From: Acidobacteriota bacterium
GTDB lineage: Bacteria; Acidobacteriota; Terriglobia; 20CM-2-55-15
Assembly (NCBI GenBank): GCA_003223875.1
Contig: QHWY01000088.1
Location: 1 to 53,367 of the forward strand
DNA: 53,367 nucleotides
Reading direction: 5' to 3'
In this document: positions 36,438 through 44,746 of the stretch, one piece after another
Layout of the letters: every line of letters starts with the position of its first letter
Position numbering within the stretch: position 1 is the stretch's first letter
Translations under genes and position numbers: made by a program
The notes under the pieces: model-generated
The model's input: only the letters and a program-made list of their open reading frames with translations
Databases searched by the model: none
Told to the model about the DNA's origin: nothing

Positions 36438-36528
36438 TTCGGGGTCAGACGGGTGAATTCCCTATTTCCCAATCAAAGAATCGTGGCAGGGAAATAGGGA
36501 ATTCACCCGTCTGACCCCGAATTACTGC
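36431..36528. repeat. Long perfect inverted-repeat element, copy 2
   Basis: Two perfect 40-bp arms (36431-36470 and 36489-36528) flank an 18-nt loop, AATCAAAGAATCGTGGCA. The core of the arms is the same as in copy 1 at 26664. Both convergent genes end in CAG-TAA read from the arm, so the element carries both stop codons. Its RNA would form a very stable hairpin in either direction and may end transcription. Confidence 0.9.
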
Positions 36529-37238
36529 TGGGTTTGCACCGAGTCGTACCTGTACTCGATCGAGAGGACCGAGTGCCCGGCGATCATGATGTTGCTGGAA
36601 GAGTCCATGCGTTCCGGCAGCCAGATGCCGTCGACTTTCTTATAGCGTCGGTCGATTTCCGTTTTGAGGGTCCACAACGAAGGCCGCCTAGCAGGAGCGC
36701 CGTGGATCCGAACAATGCTGTAGTCTTCGGCATCGATCCAAACTTCCCCATCCAAGGCATATTTGTCGCGCCGTCTGGGAGAAATCCGCAACCGGTAGCA
36801 CTCACGGCCGTTGCAATCCTCGCCGTCAAGGAGCGTGAAGTTGTAATTGGCCGGAATAATATCGACCTGCTGTTTATCCTTCCTGGCTCGCGTCTCATTT
36901 TCGGCCTCGAGAATCTTGTCGAAGACGCGGGAGCGAATCAGATTGGATCCTTCCTGCGAAGTGACCGTCGACTGCAACTCGTCGGGCCTGCGAAACACGG
37001 TCTGCACATACATTGTGGACTCAGCTTTGAATCTGAAATTCGCCGCGTGAAATTTCCTCAATGCGTGAAATTCCAAAAGCGTGCGGTCCTGCCACGCGTT
37101 GCGGGTCATCATACGATCAAGGATTTCCTGCAAGGCAGGCAAAGGCTCTGTTTGTGGAGGAACTGTACTCTGTGCCAGCAGGGAGCCCGGAATGATGAAC
37201 AGTAAGGAGTAAATTACACATTGCATTAGGATTCGCAT
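36522..37238 (-). CDS. Secreted LolA-like protein
   Basis: A 238-residue exported protein with a signal peptide (CVIYSLLFIIPGSLLAQ). The mature part shows ILDRMMTRN, a strand-rich central region and a paired DCNGRECYRL Cys motif that may form a disulfide, followed by DGEVWIDAEDYSIVRI; this is the lipoprotein-sorting (LolA-fold) pattern common in Acidobacteria-like genomes. Function unknown. It is divergent from the next gene, with a short AT-rich spacer (37239-37340) that likely holds both promoters. Confidence 0.6.
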   Translation of the reverse strand: MRILMQCVIYSLLFIIPGSLLAQSTVPPQTEPLPALQEILDRMMTRNAWQDRTLLEFHALRKFHAANFRFKAESTMYVQTVFRRPDELQSTVTSQEGSNLIRSRVFDKILEAENETRARKDKQQVDIIPANYNFTLLDGEDCNGRECYRLRISPRRRDKYALDGEVWIDAEDYSIVRIHGAPARRPSLWTLKTEIDRRYKKVDGIWLPERMDSSSNIMIAGHSVLSIEYRYDSVQTQQ

Positions 37239-37340
37239 ATGGTCAACACCGGCTATATTAAGAATTTATTGCAGCTAAGTCTCTAATCTTTTACAAAATG
37301 GGATATTATAGGCACCGTAAACCCTGGCACGGAGCCCATT

Positions 37341-37994
37341 TTGCTGCGCACTGCGAAGCTCGGACGAACGAAGCGGATCCTAAGCTGTCTGGCTATTGTT
37401 TATGTCGTTTTATCCACCGCCACTTGGGTATCCGCATCTCACCGGACCACCAACTCCGAGGATTTCTCTTATCGGACGCGGCTTAAACATGATCTTGACG
37501 GCGATCACATACCGGAAACGGCGACGATCCGGGAGCGCGGCTATGTCTATCAGGTCAGCATCCACTTCACGACTGGCCGTCCGAAACTTCGTCTGACGAC
37601 GTATCTGACAGCAGGCAGCGCCGGCCTGAGTCTGCAAACGATCGATGCTGATAACGATAGCCAGGGCGAGTTCCTTGTCATCATAAGCGCCACTTCTCTC
37701 CGGCCGGTTGCGGTTTGGGCAAATCAGGGTAAGGATTTCACCAAAGTAAATTCATGGTCCTACGGAGGAGTAGGCAGATACCGGGGCCCGACGGTTCAGC
37801 ATCAAAGAGTGGAAGCGCCGGATCCTATCGGCGCGACGCCAAACCCTCCCCTCCAAGCAACACTGGCCGGCCGGGTTTATACAGCTGTGGCGGATTCCGC
37901 CATTTTAAGCCATTCTCAGGCAGAACAGTTCCCTGTTGACTCGATTTTTTGGCAAGACCCTTCGAGGGGACCGCCAGCACCATCGCGCGTTTAA
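37341..37994 (+). CDS. Secreted protein of unknown function with FG-GAP-like motifs
   Basis: A 217-residue protein with a signal/anchor segment (ILSCLAIVYVVLSTATWVSA). Two acidic motifs, HDLDGDHIPETATI and IDADNDSQGEFLVI, resemble the calcium-binding loops of FG-GAP/VCBS repeats. The proline-rich C-terminus is low in complexity. The start is a TTG, with no better alternative; a few N-terminal residues could be wrong. It precedes the radical SAM/DegT pair by 47 bases. Confidence 0.5.
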   Translation: MLRTAKLGRTKRILSCLAIVYVVLSTATWVSASHRTTNSEDFSYRTRLKHDLDGDHIPETATIRERGYVYQVSIHFTTGRPKLRLTTYLTAGSAGLSLQTIDADNDSQGEFLVIISATSLRPVAVWANQGKDFTKVNSWSYGGVGRYRGPTVQHQRVEAPDPIGATPNPPLQATLAGRVYTAVADSAILSHSQAEQFPVDSIFWQDPSRGPPAPSRV

Positions 37995-38041
37995 CTCCCT
38001 TCTCGAAATTTTTTGTAACGACTTCATCCGGAGGCTGTCTT

Positions 38042-39451
38042 ATGCGCGTGGTGATCGCCGACATCAAAGGGCGCGGCGGTTTTGTTAATAAAGATACGGT
38101 AGTTGGAGGATATGGATCGAGATTCCGCGGTTTTTCATGGACAACGCGGTGGATCGAGCGCCTTCGAAAACTTTATCAAAATGTTCCCAGTATCCATGCG
38201 GCATATTTAGCCGCCATTTTCGAGAATGCTGGGCACCAAGTTCGGGTCACAAGAGATGAGCTTGTCGATGGTGACATAGCACTTATCCTCAGTTCTCTGG
38301 TCGATTACCGCCACGAAATCGAGTGGGCCCAGGAGGCCAAAAAACGACATGGCATGCGGGTAGGCTTCTTCGGAGCTCCCGCCACACATATGCCCGAACT
38401 TCTCGAAAGCCATGCCGATTTCATCATAAAAGGGGAACCCGAGCAGGCCGCAATGCGAATCGCCTCGGGAGAGATGCCTAAGGGCATTATGGCGAGTCCT
38501 GCGATTGACGATTTGGACAGCTTGCCCTTTCCGGCGTGGGATCTCTTCCATCAGGGCAGTCGCCATGCGGTCGGCCGATCGTTTTGGGCATCGCGTCGCG
38601 TCTTTCCAATTTTATCGAGCAGAAGCTGCCCGGAATTCTGCACGTACTGCCCGCACCGAATCACGGCGCCATACCGAGCACGTTCCGCTGAAAATGTCGT
38701 TGCGGAGATTGAGGAAATTTGTGCGCGTCACCCACAGCCGTACTTGATTTTCCGCGATCCGTTGTTCAGCGAGGAACGCGAACGGAGTACAGGAATTGCG
38801 GAGGGTATTCTGCGTAAGAACCTGAATGTAAGATTCGAGTGCGAAACCCGCCTCGATGACCTGGACAAGGATCTCCTAGACCTCCTGCACCGAGCCGGCT
38901 TGAATGCGGTCACCTTCGGCGTCGAGTCGGTCGATCCGGCAACATTAAAGCGCGTCGGAAGACGGCCCATTCCTCCAGAACACCAGCGCGAAATCGTCTC
39001 CTATTGCCGCGACAAAGGGATCGCCACCGAAGGCTTCTTCGTGATCGGTTTCCTTACCGAGACGGTCGAAAGCATTCGCGCTACAATCGATTTCGCCATC
39101 GATCTGAGCCCGACTTTTGCTCTTTTCAAGATGCTGACGCCGTTTCCCGGCACACCGCTGTTCAAGCATATGAAGTCACTGATCACAGAAGTAAATTGGG
39201 AGAAGTTCGACGGGTATACGCCCACGTTCCGGCATCCGAACTTGAGCCACGAAGATTTGAGACATTTATTGGGCTTGGCCTATACGCGATTTTACGTTAG
39301 GCCGTCTTTCGCGCTGAATTACTTAGGAATCAAAACGCCGATTGAGACGCTGGATACCCTGATGCACCTCGAGGCCTACACCAAGCGTCGGCAGGTTGAA
39401 GAGGACCATGCCTTCTTCGAGGCCCACGCATCGAAGGCTATCGATCAATGA
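38042..39451 (+). CDS. Radical SAM protein with B12-binding-like N-terminal domain
   Basis: A 469-residue enzyme of the BchE/HpnJ-like radical SAM class. The N-terminal Rossmann-like domain (about 1-150, with VVIADIKGRG and LILSSLVDY) resembles cobalamin-binding modules, although the DxHxxG lower-ligand motif is not seen. The cluster motif is CPEFCTYC (C196, C200, C203), and VTFGVESVDPATLKRVGR marks the Elp3-type core. ATG 38042 follows GGAGG at seven bases, which selects it over 37949. It overlaps the aminotransferase start by four bases (ATGA). Substrate unknown. Confidence 0.8.
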   Translation: MRVVIADIKGRGGFVNKDTVVGGYGSRFRGFSWTTRWIERLRKLYQNVPSIHAAYLAAIFENAGHQVRVTRDELVDGDIALILSSLVDYRHEIEWAQEAKKRHGMRVGFFGAPATHMPELLESHADFIIKGEPEQAAMRIASGEMPKGIMASPAIDDLDSLPFPAWDLFHQGSRHAVGRSFWASRRVFPILSSRSCPEFCTYCPHRITAPYRARSAENVVAEIEEICARHPQPYLIFRDPLFSEERERSTGIAEGILRKNLNVRFECETRLDDLDKDLLDLLHRAGLNAVTFGVESVDPATLKRVGRRPIPPEHQREIVSYCRDKGIATEGFFVIGFLTETVESIRATIDFAIDLSPTFALFKMLTPFPGTPLFKHMKSLITEVNWEKFDGYTPTFRHPNLSHEDLRHLLGLAYTRFYVRPSFALNYLGIKTPIETLDTLMHLEAYTKRRQVEEDHAFFEAHASKAIDQ

Positions 39452-40722
39452 TGAGGACCATCGCGCGGTACGGCGCACGTCACGTTCGAGGCTCGATGCC
39501 GGCGGCGATCAAGGCCGTCCTCCGCGGCGATGGTGTTCGGGGATCGTCCATCCAGCAATTCGAAAAGCGATTCGCGGACTACCACGGCCTGCATCACGCC
39601 ATTTCTGTTTCCTATGGGCGGATGGCGTTTTACTACATTTTGAAGTCGCTCGATCTGCCTCCTGATTCCGAGATCATCTTTCCTGCGTTGACGTTTTGGG
39701 TCGTACCGGAAATGGCGCGCGTGCTCGGATTCCGGCCGAAATTCGTCGACATCGATCCGGAAACACTCAATATCGATCCCGTAAGAGTCGAAGCCGCCAT
39801 CACACCGAAGACACGCGCGATTGTTCCCACACACCTCTACGGCCAACCGTGTGACATGGAGCCGATTATGGCGGCCGCGCGCGCGCACGGACTCCTCGTG
39901 ATTGAAGATTGTGCGCACGCTCTGGGCGCGGCCTACAAAGGACGCAAAGTCGGAACCTTCGGCAATGCCAGCTTCTTCAGTTTTCAGATGTTGAAGCCCC
40001 TGAATACATATGGAGGCGGCATGGCCCTCACCAACGACGCCGCGCTCGCGGCACGGGTCCGGCGGTTGTCGGAGGCGGAGGAATGGCCGGAAGCGAAGAA
40101 CGTCTTCAAGAAAATTCTTCTCGGAAATCTCCAACGGAAGTTAATTGGCCCCTACGGTTTTACGTTCACGATGTTTTTAGCGTTCTACATCGCGTCGTTT
40201 TTTGGAGATTACGATTTGAGCCGTTACCTTTGGGAAAAGATCCGGCCGCTCGATCCTCTGCCGGACTCGTATCGCAGGCGCTACACCAATGCTCAAGCAA
40301 TGATCGGGCTAGAGATGCTGAAGAACATTGATGCGTTCAACGCACTCAACCGTGCACACGCCAAGCGGGTAACTGCCGGCCTTTCGGGGGTCGATGGTGT
40401 CCGGCCACCGGCCGAGCTATCCCAAACCGAATCGGTCTATTACCAGTATTGCATCCGTGCCGCTGATCCCGACAGGCTAAAACATCGAGCTATACGTGCC
40501 GGCGTAGATGTGGAGATCATGCACGTTGACATCTGCAATGTGCTCGAACTGTTTGAGCGTTTCAAGACCGACTGCCCCGTCGCGGAAGCTACGGAACATA
40601 CGTTGCAGCTACCGGTTTACGCATCGCTGACCGACAAAGACCTCGACCGCATCATTAACGTCATTCGCAATGCCTGCAGAGTTGATTCTCCAGTCGAAGA
40701 AAAACGAACTTACCCCGCCTAA
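39448..40722 (+). CDS. DegT/DnrJ/EryC1/StrS-family aminotransferase
   Basis: A PLP-dependent sugar aminotransferase-like protein of 424 residues. FADYHGLHHAISVSYGRMA and EDCAHALGAAYKGRKVG are typical of the family, and the PLP lysine is K183 in QMLKPLNTYGGGMAL. A hydrophobic insert (FTMFLAFYIASFFG) in the middle is unusual and may associate with membrane. Translation is coupled to the radical SAM gene, suggesting a two-step modification of one sugar, lipid or secondary metabolite. Confidence 0.83.
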   Translation: MMRTIARYGARHVRGSMPAAIKAVLRGDGVRGSSIQQFEKRFADYHGLHHAISVSYGRMAFYYILKSLDLPPDSEIIFPALTFWVVPEMARVLGFRPKFVDIDPETLNIDPVRVEAAITPKTRAIVPTHLYGQPCDMEPIMAAARAHGLLVIEDCAHALGAAYKGRKVGTFGNASFFSFQMLKPLNTYGGGMALTNDAALAARVRRLSEAEEWPEAKNVFKKILLGNLQRKLIGPYGFTFTMFLAFYIASFFGDYDLSRYLWEKIRPLDPLPDSYRRRYTNAQAMIGLEMLKNIDAFNALNRAHAKRVTAGLSGVDGVRPPAELSQTESVYYQYCIRAADPDRLKHRAIRAGVDVEIMHVDICNVLELFERFKTDCPVAEATEHTLQLPVYASLTDKDLDRIINVIRNACRVDSPVEEKRTYPA

Positions 40723-40757
40723 GCCCATTCCCCTCCTCGCGAGGAGGGGAATGGGCT
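40722..40757. repeat. 36-bp perfect palindrome after the DegT gene
   Basis: AGCCCATTCCCCTCCTCGC followed by its exact complement, no loop besides the central GC. It begins on the aminotransferase stop codon and ends 19 nt before the asmA-family start. There is no T-tract, so it may be a transcript-stabilising or weakly terminating hairpin. The AGGAGG core could serve as a ribosome binding site when open. Confidence 0.8.
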
Positions 40758-40776
40758 CTGGCGCTACAATTACGGC

Positions 40777-42579
40777 ATGAAAAAAATTGTCGTTGGCCTC
40801 GCGCTAGCGGTGATCCTGGTCATCATTGTCAGTGCCGCGGCTCTGCTTTTAGTAGACGTCAATCGATACCGCGGTGCAGTTCAGGCACAGCTCGAACGGC
40901 AACTCGGCAGGGATATCCGGCTCGGCAAGATGACTCTGGGAATCCTGCCGCTGCGTTTCGAGGTCGAGAATCCCGTTATTGCCGAAGATCCGAACTTCTC
41001 TTCCGCGGGTCCGTTCATCCGCGCGGAGAAGCTCGACACACGCGTGAGTCTCTCTTCGCTGCTTGGTCGAAACCTCGAGATCCAGTCGATCGATCTCGAG
41101 CGTCCCACACTCGAGCTGATTCGGAACAAGCGAGGCGACTGGAATTTCTCAACCTTTGGCGCCGGTGGCACGCCCGCGGATGCTGAATCGCGCCGCGCCA
41201 GTAGCGAACGCGGATTCTCGCTCGAGCGGTTAAGTATTCACGACGGCCAGGTTGCTTTGACCGATCTCCCAAAAACGCAGGGCCGGACCCTCTTGGACCA
41301 CATCGATGTCACGAGCCGGCTCACCGCTGTCGGAAATACGACGACCGCAGCGGGAAACTTGAAGCTCAATGCCGCGCGGTTCAATGGTGTCGATCTGGGT
41401 TATCCGATCTCCGTCGATTACGACGTTGCGCTAAAACGGCCGGAGGGGCTTCTCGCGATTAACCGCGCGAAAGTTCTTGTCGGGCAGACACTGATCGATG
41501 TCGCCGGATCGCTTACGACCAAAACAACGCCGGCGGAGTTAGACCTAGTCCTCAAGACGGGAGACGTTTCCATCACAGAGATCGCGCGTCTGGCGTCGGC
41601 ATTCGGAATCGCGTTCGCCCCCGGCACGAGCGTGAGCGGAAGGATGCGAGCCGATCTGAAAGCGACAGGCTCAACCTCTAAACCCGCATTAACGGGCAAG
41701 ATCGCCGGGCAGAATCTCAAAATATCCAGCAAGGATGTAGCGCAACCGGTTGAAGTAAAAGCAATCGAACTTACATTGTCACCTGCGGAGATCGGTTCGA
41801 ACGATTTCAACGCCACATCCGGGAAGACGAATGTCGCGGCGCGTTTTGCGGTGCGGCAGTACACCTCGCCTTCGCCTTCAATTGATATGGAGCTTCACGC
41901 TCCGAACGCCACATTGCCTGAGATTCAGTCGATTGCCAAAGCGTATGGCATTAAAGGCCTGGACCAGGTCAACGGGAGCGGCAATCTCAACATGGAAATT
42001 CGCGCGGCGGGACCGCTGCAGTCGTTCACTTCCGAAAATCTCATTAAGGCCCTGAACGGCACGATGGGCCTCAACTTCAACGATCTTCGAATCGCCGGCT
42101 TCGATCTGGCGCATGAATTGGGCGTTATCGGCGGATTTGCAGCTTCGAGCTCGGACAATCAGAAATTTACCGACATTATCAAGTTGGCGGGTCAAATTGC
42201 CGTGAATAACGGCGTCGCTCGCACGGATGACCTTAAAGCGCAGATGGCCTTGGGCGAAGTGTCCGCCACCGGGACCGGAGACCTGTCGAGCGAGGCACTG
42301 AACGTAAAACTTCTGGCCGTGCTTTCGAAGGCATTTACTGATAAGGTCGGCGGCGGACGAATCGGCGGCTATATGCGTACCGCTTTTGCGAACACCGCAG
42401 GCGAGATGGTCATTCCGGTAGTTGTAACCGGAACTTTTAAGCAACCGCGGTTTGCTCCGGATACGCGGGCGATCGTTGAGATGCAGAAGCAGAGACTCGT
42501 TCCGGGATTTCAACCCGGACAGAAACCCTCCGATACGATCAAAGGGATCATCGGCGGATTTTTCGGTGGCAAAAAGTGA
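40777..42579 (+). CDS. AsmA-family outer-membrane/lipid transport protein
   Basis: A 600-residue AsmA-like protein with one N-terminal membrane helix (VGLALAVILVIIVSAAALLLV) and a long periplasmic part. VNRYRGAVQAQLERQLGRDI is the AsmA N-terminal domain, and GDWNFSTFG and the repeated GxLNMEIRAAG-type strands fit the beta-groove domain that is thought to bridge phospholipids between membranes. Such proteins maintain outer-membrane lipid homeostasis. Its stop is adjacent to the convergent dedA stop. Confidence 0.82.
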   Translation: MKKIVVGLALAVILVIIVSAAALLLVDVNRYRGAVQAQLERQLGRDIRLGKMTLGILPLRFEVENPVIAEDPNFSSAGPFIRAEKLDTRVSLSSLLGRNLEIQSIDLERPTLELIRNKRGDWNFSTFGAGGTPADAESRRASSERGFSLERLSIHDGQVALTDLPKTQGRTLLDHIDVTSRLTAVGNTTTAAGNLKLNAARFNGVDLGYPISVDYDVALKRPEGLLAINRAKVLVGQTLIDVAGSLTTKTTPAELDLVLKTGDVSITEIARLASAFGIAFAPGTSVSGRMRADLKATGSTSKPALTGKIAGQNLKISSKDVAQPVEVKAIELTLSPAEIGSNDFNATSGKTNVAARFAVRQYTSPSPSIDMELHAPNATLPEIQSIAKAYGIKGLDQVNGSGNLNMEIRAAGPLQSFTSENLIKALNGTMGLNFNDLRIAGFDLAHELGVIGGFAASSSDNQKFTDIIKLAGQIAVNNGVARTDDLKAQMALGEVSATGTGDLSSEALNVKLLAVLSKAFTDKVGGGRIGGYMRTAFANTAGEMVIPVVVTGTFKQPRFAPDTRAIVEMQKQRLVPGFQPGQKPSDTIKGIIGGFFGGKK

Positions 42580-43125
42580 TCATTCGGCCGGCGGTCTTCC
42601 CGCGGGCTCGACTCGTGCCAGCCATCGAAAGAACAACACGACGACCACGGCCGGAATCGCCGGCGTCCACCAGGCCTTGATACCCAGAACCGAAAGCGAA
42701 CTCGGACCAAGCCATCGAATGACGAACATGATGGTCGTTGCCCATGCGACGGCGCTAATGAAACTTAGGCATGAAAATAGAAAAGGCGAGATTCCGGCGT
42801 AGGCGCAGGCCAACGGGATGGCAATCCGCAGACCTGGCAAAAAACGAACGGCAAGAATCATCTTTGTGGCGTGGCGCTGCATGCGTTGCTGGATCGCTCT
42901 GCGGCGCCCCGGTATTTTTGAAAAGCGGTTGAGCCAATTGCTGAGCTTTCCTCGCGCGGCGTAGAAGAAGAACTGATCTCCCGCCCAACCGCCAATCGCT
43001 CCCGAAATCAAAACCGCAAACGGATTGAGGCGGCCCAGAAAAACCATGACCACCGCTCCGGAGTAAACAACCTCACCTTCTACGGCAGCAGCTACTAGGA
43101 TTCCCAAGTACGGAAGAATGTTCAT
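42580..43125 (-). CDS. DedA-family membrane protein
   Basis: A 181-residue inner-membrane protein of the DedA/VTT family, which includes lipid scramblase and undecaprenyl-phosphate flippase members. AVRFLPGLRIAIPLACAYAGIS is the conserved segment with its essential arginines, and about four hydrophobic helices are visible. ATG 43125 is chosen because the upstream in-frame extension runs into an AT-rich repeat. With AsmA next door, an envelope-lipid role is plausible. Confidence 0.82.
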   Translation of the reverse strand: MNILPYLGILVAAAVEGEVVYSGAVVMVFLGRLNPFAVLISGAIGGWAGDQFFFYAARGKLSNWLNRFSKIPGRRRAIQQRMQRHATKMILAVRFLPGLRIAIPLACAYAGISPFLFSCLSFISAVAWATTIMFVIRWLGPSSLSVLGIKAWWTPAIPAVVVVLFFRWLARVEPAGRPPAE

Positions 43126-43141
43126 GAAATCGGAAGAGAGA

Positions 43142-43212
43142 GGGATAACCACAAAAAGGAACAAAATTTACAAAAGTTTTTTGTGTTTTTTGTCCCTTTT
43201 TTTGGCTATCCC
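43142..43212. repeat. AT-rich inverted repeat (ACCACAAA...TTTGGCT family)
   Basis: GGGATAACCACAAAAAGG at the left pairs imperfectly with CCTTTTTTTGGCTATCCC at the right around a TTTACAAAAG centre. It separates pdxJ from the dedA start. Confidence 0.65.
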
Positions 43213-43216
43213 CTCC

Positions 43217-43939
43217 CTACAATAGCGCTACCATGTCGCGCACGGCGCGCTCGAGACCGACGAGTGCCGCGCGGGCAATGATGTTGTGTCCAATGTTCAG
43301 CTCGACGATTGCCGGAATACTCGCGATGGCGCGGACATTGCGGTACGTCAATCCGTGTCCAGCCAAAACGATCATATTTTTCGAGTGAGCCAATTCTGCA
43401 GCCTGCTTCACCGCGCCGAGAGCTTCGATACGTTCTTTGGTTTCATGATTCGTCAAAGTAGCATCCGAATAAACCGCGGTATTGAGCTCGATCGTACGCG
43501 CGCCGAGCCCAAGCGCGGCACGGATCTGCGGTTCGGCCGGATCGATAAATAAGCTCACGTTTATATTGTTCGACTGAAGACGCTTGATGGCGCTAACGAT
43601 TGCTTGCTCATTGCGCGTGCAATCGAGTCCGCCCGTTGTTGTAATTTCGCCCGGAAGCTCCGGCACCAGCGTCACCTGATCCGGGACGACGTTCAGGGCA
43701 ATACCGATCATCTCCTCGGTTGCGGCCATTTCGATATTCAACTTCGTCTTGACGGTTTGCCGCAAAATTTTCACATCGCGGTCTTGAATGTGCCGCCGGT
43801 CGCCGCGAAGATGAATGGTGATACCGTGAGCTCCTGCCAATTCGCAAATGGCGGCGGCCGTAACAGGATCGGGCTCATTAGTGCGCCGGGCCTCGCGGAT
43901 GGTTGCGATATGGTCGATGTTTACCGACAGAAACGTCAT
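43217..43939 (-). CDS. pdxJ: Pyridoxine 5'-phosphate synthase
   Basis: Condenses 1-deoxyxylulose 5-phosphate with 3-amino-1-hydroxyacetone phosphate to make pyridoxine 5'-phosphate (DXP-dependent B6 pathway). The 240-residue TIM barrel shows [23 protein letters not shown] and [12 protein letters not shown] motifs. The gene is read after a glycosyltransferase with an ATGA overlap, an unrelated pairing. Confidence 0.95.
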   Translation of the reverse strand: MTFLSVNIDHIATIREARRTNEPDPVTAAAICELAGAHGITIHLRGDRRHIQDRDVKILRQTVKTKLNIEMAATEEMIGIALNVVPDQVTLVPELPGEITTTGGLDCTRNEQAIVSAIKRLQSNNINVSLFIDPAEPQIRAALGLGARTIELNTAVYSDATLTNHETKERIEALGAVKQAAELAHSKNMIVLAGHGLTYRNVRAIASIPAIVELNIGHNIIARAALVGLERAVRDMVALL

Positions 43940-44715
43940 GAATACCTTCCGGCTATCGCGTTCCAGCGAATCCGCACCAGGTCGAAAAACATGCGAATGC
44001 CGTCCCGAAGAAATTTGACTTTGCTGCCTTCAGCGTGACTCCAACGCACGGGAGCTTCTCGGATTTTCAAGCCTTGACGTTTTGCTAAGAACAATAATTC
44101 CGGATCGAATCCAAAGCCGAGCGTGGTCTGCTGTTCAAAGACACGCCGCGAACGCTCGCGATGGAAAAGTTTGAAACCGCACTGCGTATCGCGCAGGGGC
44201 AAGTCGAGAAGCCAGCGCACCATCAGATTGAAAGTGACGCCGCCAAGCTCGCGCAAGCGCGATTGGTGTTTTTCGATGTAGCGCCGATCGAGATTCCGCG
44301 AGCCGATCACGATATCGGCGCCTTCGCCGTTTGCAATGTCGATGAGCTTACTCAATTCTTCTATTGGCGCCGACAGATCAGCATCCGTGAACAGCACATA
44401 CTTGCCGGACGCAGCGAGCACCCCTTGACGGACGGTGTGTCCCTTGCCGTGATTCTCTTCGTTTCTAATAAGGCGCAATCCCTTTGTTCCAAGCCGGCCG
44501 ACAATTTCCGACGTAGCGTCTTTGGATCCATCGTCAACGACAATGATCTCCACCACCGGGAGACGCGCCTGGCGAATATAGGCATCAATTTTCCGGATCG
44601 ATTCGGCGATGCGGCCGGCCTCATTAAAGGCGGGAATCACGATGGAAACTGTCGGTACGCCGGCCTCTACAGGCGTGGCAAAACCAGCGCCTATCGAGGT
44701 TTCCGATGCTTCCAT
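43936..44715 (-). CDS. Family 2 glycosyltransferase (dolichyl-phosphate-glucose type)
   Basis: A 259-residue soluble GT2 enzyme similar to dolichyl-phosphate beta-glucosyltransferase and related bacterial polyprenyl-phosphate sugar synthases. [27 protein letters not shown], the DADLSAP metal motif and [13 protein letters not shown] are diagnostic. It lacks the C-terminal membrane helices of the 1164 glycosyltransferase. It overlaps pdxJ (ATGA) and is divergent from hemE, with its N-terminal codons 31 bases from the hemE ATG. Confidence 0.87.
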   Translation of the reverse strand: MEASETSIGAGFATPVEAGVPTVSIVIPAFNEAGRIAESIRKIDAYIRQARLPVVEIIVVDDGSKDATSEIVGRLGTKGLRLIRNEENHGKGHTVRQGVLAASGKYVLFTDADLSAPIEELSKLIDIANGEGADIVIGSRNLDRRYIEKHQSRLRELGGVTFNLMVRWLLDLPLRDTQCGFKLFHRERSRRVFEQQTTLGFGFDPELLFLAKRQGLKIREAPVRWSHAEGSKVKFLRDGIRMFFDLVRIRWNAIAGRYS

Positions 44716-44746
44716 AAACCGCCGTATTGTATCATCGGAGTTTTCT

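Noticed and set aside
26664..36528. Composite transposon bounded by the two inverted-repeat copies
   Set aside because: The interval holds housekeeping genes (purine cluster, tyrS, rlmN), no transposase, and each copy is a complete palindrome, so they look like independent insertions.
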